DNA of 15,597 nt from Ochromonadaceae sp. CCMP2298 (Eukaryota > Sar > Synurophyceae > Ochromonadales > Ochromonadaceae). Position numbers and translations under genes: made by a program. Each line of letters starts with the position of its first letter. Positions within the stretch are counted from its first letter, which is position 1. The DNA is taken from contig MU634025.1 in NCBI GenBank assembly GCA_026770595.1, positions 1,628-17,224 on the forward strand. Reading direction: 5' to 3'. Shown piece by piece: positions 1 to 7,864 of this stretch. Below the pieces are notes generated by a model. That model saw only the letters and a list, made by a program, of their open reading frames with translations. It ran no database searches and was not told the DNA's origin.

Positions 1-1018
1 TGGAAGTGGGAGGGGAAGGGGGGTGAGGGGGTTGGGGACGGGGAGGGGAAGAGGGGTGGGGAGGGGCTTGGGGTTGGGGAGATTGTTAAGGAGGGGTGGG
101 GAGAAGGGGTTGGGGAGGCGGAGGGGTAGGGTTAGGTATTGGGGAAGGGCACCTGGAATGCTGCAGTTAGCGGGGGTTATACCATATAGGAGTAGGCGGC
201 CAATATAGGTATGGAAAAGTGCATGTTAGGTACAGGCATCAACAGGTCTTTCACGTTGTGATCACACTTAAAGATAGGCGTTTTGTTTAAAGAGGGTTCC
301 CTGATGGCCACGGGGGGAACCGCATCTCAAAAAATTGATCGAAAAAATCGAAAACACCCTTCTGACTGCTGGACTTGAGATCTTGAACTACTTGCAAATG
401 TAGCAGTTGACTGCATACTATATGTAGAGCGCTTCAAGAAGAGTTGACTGTTGAAATTCTCAGGCTTTCTTCTTTGGACATCTTTGCTGCTGCCCCACCT
501 GCCTGCTCAGAGCCAGGCGCTGATGAGGGAGAGGGTGCTGGGGGAGCTGAGGGTCTTTACTGCAGGCTGAGTGCTGGGGGCTGGGGGCTGGGGGCTGGGG
601 GCTGGGGGCTGGGTGTTGGATGTATCGTGAATACTGAACACTAATAGTTGTGAGTCGTGAATAGTGTACATAACGAACAGTGAACAGTCATAGGTTTCTT
701 GACTTTGTCCTCTTTTTGTAGTAGGGGGTGGGGAAAAGCGGGTTTTTCCCTCAAGAATTCGCAGAATAGGGCCATCTTTTTTATTTACGCTTTGAAATGG
801 GCATGGTTACAGATGAGCTGCAAACATATTACGCCTACTTGAGTGAGACATCTTGAGCTTGAAGACCCTTGCCTTTTCCTGGTTTTGGCTCTCTGCATCG
901 GTATGATGATGATCTGGTCTGGTCGTGAGATATTGTGGGGCGCATTACTTGTAGCTGAGTGCCTGTGGCTCGAGGCTAGATCCCCTGTGAACCTGTGAAC
1001 TGGCAATTTACCCGCGCC
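1..1018. other. Low-complexity and unassigned region, no gene seen
   Basis: Positions 1-140 are a purine-rich run of GGGGAGGGG and GGGGTTGGGG blocks on the + strand. Positions 560-615 hold a short tandem array of a GCTGGGG-type 7-mer. Both have the runs of G that can form G-quadruplexes. The rest (200-540 and 620-1000) is mixed-composition sequence with only short open frames on both strands. None has a convincing protein-like reading or a consistent splice context. The simplest reading is upstream intergenic sequence for the gene starting at 1019. Confidence 0.6.
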
Positions 1019-1758
1019 ATGCGTGTGACCCCCTCTCCCCTGTCCCTCCCCTCCCTCCCGTCCCTCCCGTCCCTCCTGTCCCTCCTGTCGGTACTCCTTG
1101 TGCTCGCACCGACCCTCTGCCTCAACCTCAAACTCGACAGTTTCAATAGACAGACACAGGTGACACAGGTGCAGACACTGGTGCAGACACAGGTGCAGAC
1201 ACAGGTTCAGACACAGGAGGAGTGGAGTTTGAAGGTACCCAAGGTACAGGTGCTCGCCGCCCTGTCCCTCTCCCTGTCCCTGTCCCTCTGCCCCTTCCCC
1301 GCCGAGGCGGAAATCGGGGATATTCTGAATGCCGCTGCGCGCAACAGCGAGATATCCTACATGTGCGATAGATAGAGGTAGAGGTAGAGGAGTATGTGGC
1401 AGATGGCAGATTGAGGTGGAGGTAACCCACGACTCCCTGGAATCGTTAATCTAAAACACCTAGACCCCTACACACTTCTACCTACACTACATATACCTAT
1501 ACTACCTCTACCACCTCTACCACCTCTACCACCTCTACAACCTCTACAACCTCTAACCTAACCTACCTATACCTATACATATACATCTACGTACACCCCT
1601 CTACCTATACTACCTACTACCCACCTATACTACCTATACTACCTAAACCACCTACGGTACAGCTCCAATGCGCGCAATATGGGTCGATTGGGGGCTGGGG
1701 ACGCCTCGGGAGGCAGTCTGTACACGAGTACCAGTCCTGCCGCGCTGAAGAGGAGGGC

Positions 1759-1794
<36 letters not shown>

Positions 1795-2420
1795 ATGATG
1801 ATATATAACGTATACAGTATAAAGTATAAGCGTGTATCCTTATCTGCACATAAACATACACACACACGCATATCCCCCCCACACACACACAATTCCTACC
1901 CCCTACCACTGCCCACACTACCCACCACCCCTACCCACACTACTCCTAGCCACACTACCCCCTACCCACTAAATACCCTCTAGGGTATGGCAAGCGCGGC
2001 TCGAGTCCTGATATCCCGCCAGATTTCGTGCTGGTGTTTGATATCACCATGACCAAGATTGTGTAAGTAGTTCGCCAATGTACTATATGTATGTATACTA
2101 TATTTACACTCTATTGGCTTACCATGACTCTATATGTGATACTTTGTATCGTACTTTATGTATACGCACTACATATTTGCTCACCATGTGTTGGCATACG
2201 CTTACTACGACCACGCCACTGCCGTGTTTAACGCCCGTCTTCTTCTCTCTTACCGGTATACCACTTCTTCTTCTTTCTTATCCCATATCCACTTTTCTCT
2301 ACTATATTCTACTTTCTTTTCCTTTCTCACAGGAAGCCCCCCCCTCCGGACCCCAACCCCCCCAAGTATAAGAAGCATTCCGGGATTATGCAAGCCCGGA
2401 GATACTGTCCAGACTATTGA
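1019..2420 (+). CDS. Spliced gene for a predicted secreted protein of unknown function
   Basis: The start ATG at 1019 opens a Leu/Ser/Pro-rich hydrophobic stretch ending near LAPTLCLNL, which looks like a signal peptide. A Gln/Thr/Val repeat (QTQVQT) follows. Three downstream exons join with matching phase: 1663-1759 (reads LQCAQYGSIGGWGRLGRQSV onward), 1984-2062 (YGKRGSSPDIPPDFVLVFDI) and 2333-2420 (KPPPPDPNPPKYKKHSG onward, stop TGA at 2418). Their introns are 1760-1983 and 2063-2332, with GTGAGA and GTAAGT donors. The link from exon 1 to 1663 is less secure. One model ends exon 1 at 1362 (GTGCGA donor), uses a short exon 1403-1421 ending QIEVE (GTAACC donor), then 1663; this needs a 40-nt intron. 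Read without splicing, exon 1 stops at TAG 1373. The Cys-containing C-terminal half would fit an exported protein. I do not recognise the family. Confidence 0.55.
1440..1662 (+). repeat. CTACC-type simple repeat in an intron
   Basis: The proposed intron 1422-1662 is filled with loose tandem copies of CTACCTATA and CTACCACCT, and ends in an acceptor (ACGGTACAG) before the exon at 1663. The sense strand is pyrimidine-rich, as in other introns of this window. Confidence 0.7.
1763..1980 (+). repeat. (AG)n, (CA)n and CCCTAC-rich microsatellites in an intron
   Basis: The intron 1760-1983 starts right after its donor with an uninterrupted (GA)n tract (about 1763-1790). It then holds ACAC-rich sequence around 1855-1890 and CCTACCCAC-type repeats to about 1975. 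Open frames here, including the SLSLSLSLS reading on the minus strand, are repeat translations. Confidence 0.75.
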
Positions 2421-3362
2421 GATACTATTGAGCTCAGGGGACAGGGGGAGGGAGCAAGGGGCAAGGGAGGGACAGGGGATAGGAGGGGGGCAGGGGGGAG
2501 GGTAAGGAGGGAGACAGGGGTAGGGGCAGGGGGGGTACAGGGGAGAGAGTCGAAGGTGAATAGGGTTTGATACATACTTGGCAAAGTCATTGATACACAC
2601 AGCTGAATGGTGGGTTTACTCGTTTAGTATGTAGTACAGGGAACAGAAAGACTTGGCGGGGGTGTGGGGGTGTGGGCGGTGTGGGTGCAGGTGTGAGGGT
2701 GAAGAGGGTGGGCCCTCCTGTAAATACTATTTGAAGTGTTGTAGTGTTAGCTAGTGTTACCCAAACTGAAACAATTGAACAGGTTGAAGATTCCCGTCTT
2801 TCCTTAGTCCCTCCCTATTCCCCTGAAACAGTAGTCCCTTTTTGGAGTTGGAGTTGGCCTGACCTTGTTGAAGGTGATGAGACAACAATCTAACTATTGC
2901 ACAACATTTCTCCGCATCTCTTAACATAATCAATGCAATCTACTATCGTGTCGCGATTTTTTTTACCCAACACACTGATCTGGAGAAGAATTGATAATAG
3001 AATCAAATAGACGTAGCAATGCAACAAATCGATATTTAAAATTGACGTGCGGCCTTGGGCTATGAGAGTTATAATTAAGTGATTTAGAGTTGTGTTGCAT
3101 TGCATTTCAAATTTCCAAAGTGTAACGTGAACGGTCGGCCAGGATTATCCTTCATTGATGACCAGGGTTTAATAGTTATGAAATATATATGATGTACACT
3201 ACACTTAGAGTTTACTTTATTCTATATATCTATATATTCTATATCCAGGATATTGATAGATATACCCGGTAGTACCGTACCGTGCTTTCGTAAAGCACGT
3301 ACTTTACATAGAGTTACGTACTGCGTACGTACTGTGGAACTTCTTAAAAAATCGGGAACTTG
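2421..3362. other. Intergenic region, purine-rich then AT-rich
   Basis: Positions 2430-2550 are GGGGAGGG-rich and 2655-2710 carry GTGGGGGTGTGGG-type sequence. From about 2720 to 3250 the DNA is AT-richer and mostly unique. A small perfect hairpin with CGTGCTTT and AAAGCACG arms lies at 3281-3299. Just after it come GTACTTTAC and GTACGTACTG motifs resembling the GTACTTT motifs of the element at 5475-6047, so a worn remnant of such an element is possible. I found no supportable gene. A 30-residue minus-strand frame near 2890-2985 is too weak to call. Confidence 0.5.
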
Positions 3363-4021
3363 CACCGGCATCGTCAGTGTACATGAATCATTTACGAAAC
3401 CTTTCAAACGGAAGTGGTATAGCACAACCTTTACTTTAGGTGAATCATTTACGAAACCTTTACTTTTCGACTCAGCAATGGTAAAGGAAACCTTTACTAA
3501 ACCTTTACCTACGAGGGTTAGTTCTGGTAACCCGGCAGCGGGGTTACCAGAGGTGTAAATGAAACCTTTACTAAACCTTTACCTAGAGAGGGTTAATTCT
3601 GGACACCCGGCAGCGGGGTTACCAGAGGTCTAAATGAAACCTTTACTAAACATTTACCTAGAGAGGGTTAGTTCTGGTAACCCGGCCGCGGGGTTACCAG
3701 ACCTATAGGGGGGACCAGAAGCATGCGTTAGTGAGAAAAGATTAGTTCTGGTAACCCGGACGCGGAGTTACCAGACCTGTAGGGGGGACCAAAAGCATGC
3801 TTTAGTGAGAAAGGGTTAGTTCTGGTAACCCGGCCGCGGGGTTACCAGACCTGCTTGGCTGAAGTCATTCATTTAGTAAAGGTTTTGTACATCTTTCATT
3901 TACTTTCTGAAAATTTTCACCTGACCTCTTTGTTAACCCTTTCCAGACCTTTACTTAGTAAAAAAAATTCATTTACTTGTAAAGGAATCATTTACTTTTA
4001 TTTACGCTGACCATGCCGGTG
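3363..4021. mobile_element. E1: CACTA/CMC-like non-autonomous element with hairpin array
   Basis: The ends are inverted repeats: 22 bases from 3363 match the reverse complement of 4000-4021 at 19 positions, both beginning CACCGGCAT. A TTG trinucleotide lies immediately outside each end, giving a 3-bp target duplication. Terminal CAC with 3-bp duplications is the known pattern of EnSpm/CACTA (CMC) DNA transposons; that assignment is an inference from the ends only. Inside, the left and right parts carry many copies of CCTTTAC or its complement in both orientations, like the subterminal motifs of CACTA elements. The middle is five 75-bp hairpin units. There is no transposase frame, so the element would need proteins supplied in trans. 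Confidence 0.75.
3511..3860. repeat. Five tandem 74-75-bp units, each with an 11-bp-stem hairpin
   Basis: Hairpin cores begin at 3524, 3599, 3674, 3748 and 3822, so spacing is 75, 75, 74 and 74. Each core has arms TCTGGTAACCC and GGGTTACCAGA around a 7-nt GC-rich loop such as GGCCGCG. Copies 1, 3 and 5 have intact arms. Copy 2 has two changes in the left arm and copy 4 one in the right arm. Units 1-3 share TTTACTAAACCTTTACC-type spacers. Units 4-5 share a different spacer with GGGGGGACCA and AGCATGC, so the array has two spacer families. Confidence 0.9.
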
Positions 4022-4129
4022 TTGGGAACTGAACCTCCCCACTTTGGTGGATTCAGAACTCGGAAGTAAGTAAGCTTAATAAATCCTGTGGCGTCGGTGA
4101 GGGTCAGCTTCATCACTTCGGTGTAGGTC

Positions 4130-5258
4130 ATGGGCAACGGGGCGTCCTCCACCAGCTGCGATGATAGGGTGCTCTTCTTCCGCCGACTCCACAAATCGAG
4201 ATACAGAATAAAGAACATCTTCCAGCATCTGCGAGTCACTTATTCTCATTCGATCTTGCTGCAGAAGTCAGCCACCTTCCAGAGCCAGTTTCTGGACGAT
4301 CTGTGCTCTATCTTACTGGCGGGAGTGATGTCCTTTGCTGGGGTGGGCCGTTTCTACCGGCTGTACAAGTTGATCCCGCTAGACGAATGTAAGAATCTCT
4401 GTACACATGACACATTTTTGTCTTATATTAATCATTCCTCCTCTCCTGTGCTTTGTTTCTCCCTTTAGATGGAGGGATCGGAGAGACGCTGATCGAGACG
4501 CTGACTAAGCTGCTACCTATAACCCCCACTCTCACCACACACACAGCCACAGCCACAGCCACAGCCACCACAGCTCGTTCCACCACCACGCATAGTACCA
4601 CGGATAGGACAAAGGTTCCGGAGGAGGGGGAGGAGAATGGGGGTCAGGGGCAGGGGATTAATCCGTACATGTCCTACACGCCTACTCAGGATTCACATAC
4701 GATTCACGCGTGGGTGCGTCTATACGCAAAATTCCAAAGACACATCACAGCCGTCCACAAGGGCTGCCCCCAGCCCCCCGCACACGCATCCATGTATGTC
4801 GTCTACATGTCAAATGTTGTATGTCTTACGTCAGACGTACATCCCTCTTACTCTAAAAATCTCTGAAATACTATAATATTCCTCTCACGATGCATAATAA
4901 TATTCCCCACCGCTCTTACCCCTCTTACCCCTCTTACCCCTCTTACCCCTCTTACCCCTCTTACCCCTCTTATAATATTAGCATCCCTCTTACCCCTAAT
5001 ATTAACATCCTTTACACTACCGCAGGCACCCCTCGTCGCAGGGATCACCGAGACACAGAGTCCCATCCGGTCTAGCGCTGGAGGGCATATTTGACATGCA
5101 GGGGGGCCGATAATCAATTCGTTGTACTGCCTATTCGTTTAAGAGACAGTGCTGTGCTCCGGCCCCCCTGGGGGTGTGCCCCTGCTACCCACATTCCTCT
5201 GCTATGGAGACGCATCTGTGAGCGCTTTGAAGCCCACATAAGCTTTCCTACTTTTTGA
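4130..5258 (+). CDS. Three-exon gene, unknown function, possibly N-myristoylated
   Basis: Exons 4130-4388, 4469-4793 and 5084-5258 join in phase to give about 252 residues. An in-frame TAG lies just upstream at 4124, which supports the ATG at 4130. The start reads MGNGASS, matching the Gly-2/Ser-6 pattern of N-myristoylated proteins. Exon 1 is the best-looking part (RLHKSRYRIKNIFQHLRV, then LLAGVMSFAGVGRFYRLYKL). Exon 2 has a THTATATATATT low-complexity insert and then INPYMSYTPTQDSHTIHAWV. Exon 3 reads GADNQFVVLPIRLRDSAV, then IPLLWRRICERFEAH, stop TGA at 5256. Donors are GTAAGA and GTATGT. The exon 3 acceptor is uncertain: using CGCAG at 5025 gives a different frame ending at TAA 5111, while the reading through 5084 is more protein-like. 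I do not recognise the family. Confidence 0.6.
4914..4972 (+). repeat. CTTACCCCT 9-mer tandem repeat in an intron
   Basis: About six to seven head-to-tail copies of a 9-mer (CTTACCCCT) lie in the intron starting at 4794. A partial copy recurs near 4988. On the sense strand the tract is C/T-rich. The GVRGVRGVRG minus-strand frame across it is a repeat artefact. Confidence 0.9.
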
Positions 5259-5474
5259 AACTACCTATGCCAGTGACGAGTGGCATCATAGCTCACACGT
5301 CATATGCACATATTCCTACCTTTTTTTTACCTTTTTGACCTTTTTATCTTTTTGACCTTTGCCCAACCCTTTTTTGGTCCATTTGATGTCTCTACCAAGC
5401 TTTTTATTTAATGCTCTATTTATTTTGTCCTTTTCCAGCCGCCTTGTCAAGTATTGCCTTTCAAGGGTAGCTAG
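5259..5474. other. Intergenic T-rich stretch
   Basis: After the stop of the preceding gene, 5310-5400 contains T runs with a CTTTTTGACC-type motif repeated several times (TTTTTTTACC, TTTTTGACC, TTTTTATC). This may be 3' flank with the polyadenylation zone, but no clear signal decides it. Nothing else is seen before the mobile element at 5475. Confidence 0.4.
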
Positions 5475-6047
5475 CACTGGTAAAGTAAAAGTACAGATTT
5501 TCCAGTACGTTTTTGTACTTTAAGACTGGAATACTAAATTACTGTACTTTAAGTGTAATCCTGTACTTTAATATTACTGTAAAGTACAGCAAAACCAGTA
5601 CTATTTGACAGAGCCAGGCCCTTCTGCAGCTGTACAAAGTACAGATTAACCTGTACTCCCACACCGAGAAAGGGTTATTCATGAAATCCCAAAAAGGGAT
5701 TTCATGCCTGAAGAGCGACTAATGAACATGTACTTTAAGGATAAACCTGTACTCCTACACCGAAAAAGGGTAATTCATGAAATCCCAAAAAGGGATTTCA
5801 TGACTGAAGAGCGACTAATGAACATATACTTTAAGGATAAACCTGTACTCCTACACCGAGAAAGGGTTATTCATGAAATCCCAAAAAGGGATTTTATGAA
5901 TCGCGTTCAAAATCCTTTTAAAACATGTACTAAGTACAGGTTTAACTGTACTTTCTTATAAAAAAAATTCTGCACCTGTACTTAGTACAGGTGCATCTGT
6001 ACTTTAAGATTAATCCTGTACTTTTTAGTACGTTTACTTTGCCGGTG
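5475..6047. mobile_element. E2: CACTA/CMC-like non-autonomous element with hairpin array
   Basis: The left end starts CACTGGTAAAGTAAA and the reverse complement of the right end starts CACCGGCAAAGTAAA; 17 of the first 20 positions agree. TAG lies directly outside both ends, a 3-bp target duplication. Near both ends and between the repeats the motif GTACTTT, or its complement AAAGTAC, occurs about ten times in both orientations, typical of the subterminal binding sites of CACTA elements. A perfect palindrome, CACCTGTACT + A + AGTACAGGTG, spans 5974-5994. The middle holds three 96-bp hairpin units. No transposase is encoded. Its end sequence resembles that of the element at 3363-4021 (CACCGGCA), so the two probably use the same or related machinery. 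Confidence 0.75.
5640..5900. repeat. Three 96-bp tandem units, each with an 11-bp-stem hairpin
   Basis: Hairpins start at 5680, 5776 and 5872, exactly 96 apart. Each has arms CATGAAATCCC and GGGATTTCATG around an AAAAA loop. The third has one change in the right arm (GGGATTTTATG). The unit also contains CTGTACTCCYACACCGARAA and GAAGAGCGACTAATGAACAT. Because 96 is a multiple of three, an open frame (MPEERLMNMYFK...) runs through the array, but I regard it as accidental. Confidence 0.9.
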
Positions 6048-6747
6048 TAGCCGTAAACACAGTGTCAGTATATAGCGTGTATGGTGTACATGGTACATAT
6101 TAACCTATTAAACATAGTACTTATCGAAAGGGTCCGTATTATATACCTTGTAGGATATATAGAATAAAGAAACCCACAAGCCGGACACTCTTACTTAATT
6201 CAAAACAGCCTTCCTAGGTACAAAGTAAACATACCAAAAAGTTGATGGGCTGTGTAGCTTTCAGGCTACTGAACAACCGAGCATCCACACCCTACTTCCG
6301 GTTCCCTCTATACACATTTCTTCCCTGTTCCCTTCTCCCAACTTCTTGTTCCCTACTCCCTGTTGTTCCATTCCCTCTGCACCCTACCCCTCATTCAAAG
6401 TGCTAGGCAGGGTTAGGGATATATACTCCCACCCGGGCTGCTATATACACACCCTAAGTTACTTCCTACTCCCACTTCATACTCCCTTCTCCCCTGTTCC
6501 CTACTCCCTGTTTTTGCACCATCTCCCCTCCCCTACCCCCCCCCTGCACCCCTTCACCCCCCATCACCCACCCCCCCATCACTACCACTCCCCTCATCCC
6601 CCCCCTTATTCCTCCTCTGTCTCTTCTTCCTCTTCCTCTCCTTACACCCCCCCATCCCCTCCCCCCCTCTTATCCCTCCTGGTTCTCACTCCTCTACCTC
6701 TTCTTATTCTTACCCCCCTCCCCCTCCCCATATCCCCCCCTCGACAG
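6048..6747. other. Unassigned AT-rich segment and long C/T-rich tract
   Basis: Positions 6048-6300 are AT-rich with no convincing frame. From about 6300 to 6745 the + strand is almost pure C and T (CCCCTCCC, CTCTTCCTC) and ends in TCGACAG at 6741-6747, a good splice acceptor. I read 6300-6747 as the 3' part of a + strand intron feeding the exon at 6748. The upstream donor and exon were not found. The long frame starting at 6346 (PSPTPPLHPFTPHHPP...) is a translation of this tract. Confidence 0.5.
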
Positions 6748-6935
6748 AGTGGAAGGTGTGGAAAGATAAAAATCGAGCGGCCAGTATCGACCTCAGGGAC
6801 GCTGTCAGCAAGTCAATTGCAGATGGAATCAAGGTGCAATCGTTTACTGTTGCTTCTGTTGCTGCACGGCTTACAAAGGTGGCTAAAGAGGTTCCGGTAT
6901 TTAAGGCAGACAAGGAGACAAGGGAGGGCTATTAA
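6748..6935 (+). CDS. 3'-terminal exon of an unidentified gene
   Basis: After the CGACAG acceptor, the frame reads WKVWKDKNRAASIDLRDAVS, then KSIADGIKVQSFTV, then ARLTKVAKEVPVF and ends ETREGY with a TAA at 6933. The residue mix (amphipathic, Ala/Val/Lys/Asp-rich) is unlike the repeat translations around it and looks like true coding sequence. The minus strand also stays open here, but the C/T-rich run before the acceptor favours the + strand. No upstream exon of matching phase was found, so the N-terminal part of the protein is unknown. I do not recognise the family. A further coding-like piece downstream may belong to the same gene. Confidence 0.45.
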
Positions 6936-6959
6936 TTTACGAGTTAACTTTTTAAAAAG

Positions 6960-7177
6960 TGCGGAAAGAGTGTGGGACATAGCCTGGGACGCTGGGGAGA
7001 GGGTGCTGGGACAAGCGTGGTAATCTCTGGGAGGAGGAGTGGGAGGAGTGGGAGGAAAGGGGGGGGAGGGGGGGGAGGTGGCGTGCGGGCCCTACATGCG
7101 GACCTGTACAGGAGCTGCGCCAGTGGCTCCAGGCCAAGGGCGAGTTCATCGCAAGAGTGCATGCGGATGCAAACTGA
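6960..7177 (+). CDS. Two short coding-like segments, possible end of the same gene
   Basis: Segment 1, from 6961, reads AERVWDIAWDAGER in frame 1. Segment 2, from 7112 after a TGTACAG acceptor, reads ELRQWLQAKGEFIARVHADA and stops at TGA 7175. They can be joined in phase by an intron 7003-7111 with a GTGCTG donor; that intron contains a GGGAGGAG and GGGGGG run, which is unlike the C-rich introns elsewhere. I could not join segment 1 to the exon at 6748-6935 in a consistent phase. The locus may be a pseudogene, contain a sequence error, or use an intron I missed. Confidence 0.35.
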
Positions 7178-7597
7178 TGCAAAATTACCGGATTGGAGTA
7201 ACCGGACTAACACGACCAGGTGCAGAAGCTGCACCCCACTCATGCCAGGAACGGACACCTACTTTGTACATACTATACTTATATTTTTTTGTGCGTGCCA
7301 ACTACTTAACGATTTTCATTGACATACAAAACGGTTTCTCCACCTACACGGTACGGAACTATTTATCTTAGTTTTATCCTGCACATTGACAGTTAGAGCT
7401 GATTAATTTGGTCTGCATGACCCACTAGATAGCCACTATTGTGTTATTGGACACCTATAGCTTAATAACTAACATCTATTAAACTTTTTCGAGCTCTTTC
7501 AGCCACTTCATTTGTTGTATTGTTCTGGGGGCCTTCGCAAGGATACCGGGATAGCTACCGCTCCAGAAAAGTCAGCCTTTTTTGACGCATAAAACTT
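7178..7597. other. Intergenic sequence, nothing recognised
   Basis: AT-richer unique sequence between the last coding-like segment and the left end of the large inverted-repeat element. No gene, repeat array or RNA gene is apparent to me. Confidence 0.5.
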
Positions 7598-7646
7598 TAC
7601 GCAGCGGGGCATTTCAGGTTTTGCCGCGTCAAATAATTTGATAGCG
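7598..7646 (+). repeat. Left terminal inverted repeat of E3
   Basis: Matches the reverse complement of 11588-11648 in three blocks: TACGCAGCGGGGCA (14/14), TTTTGCCG (8/8) and AATAATTTGAT.GCG. The right copy has an extra G-rich insert (a run of nine G) between the second and third blocks; the left copy has six extra bases between the first and second. Confidence 0.85.
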
Positions 7647-7780
7647 GTCCTTTACACATCTTTGGCGCCTTTGGCTGGGGAACCGACTGTCATTGACGCC
7701 GGTCTACCTGACCATCCCCTCCCCAGCCAGAGAAGCCCATTCGCTGAAACAAACGGTGCACTCTCCGCTGCCCCCTCATT

Positions 7781-7861
7781 CTTGGGCGTCGTCTCACAAA
7801 TTCTTCTGTGACTCCGCCTGTGCATCTAGCTTCTGTCTCTTGGCCGTCGTCTCACAGATTC
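7781..7861 (+). promoter_or_regulatory. Direct repeat upstream of the left E3 gene
   Basis: A 23-bp motif occurs at 7781-7803 and again at 7839-7861 (CTTGGSCGTCGTCTCACARA then TTC), 58 bp apart and ending just before the ATG at 7865. It could be a promoter element or a protein-binding site of the transposon. The core CTCACAAA recurs at the other end of the element near 11427. Confidence 0.45.
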
Positions 7862-7864
7862 AGC

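Noticed and set aside
1-620. Gly/Arg-rich frame and LGAGGWGLG frame
   Set aside because: Translations of G-rich simple repeats, without splice or start context.
2890-3105. Minus-strand frame ending NRDTIVDCIDYVKRCGEML
   Set aside because: Short, AT-rich, with a possible acceptor but no partner exon in phase.
3988-4239. Minus-strand frame TYTEVMKLTLTDATGFIKL
   Set aside because: It looks protein-like, but overlaps exon 1 of the + strand gene, which has consistent splice sites and phase; its C-terminal end runs into E1.
5704-5961. Open frame with MPEERLMNMYFK repeats
   Set aside because: It arises because the hairpin unit is 96 bp; it lies within E2 and includes hairpin arms, and the third copy drifts.
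6346-7023. 225-residue + strand open frame
   Set aside because: The first 130 residues translate a C/T-rich tract, and the middle runs out of frame with the better reading WKVWKDKNRAAS. Only its tail, AERVWDIAWDAGER, is kept as a fragment.
7585-7600. Target-site duplication for E3, e.g. ACT or TTAC
   Set aside because: The candidate words overlap the inverted repeat or are too short; no clean duplication was seen, so none is claimed.
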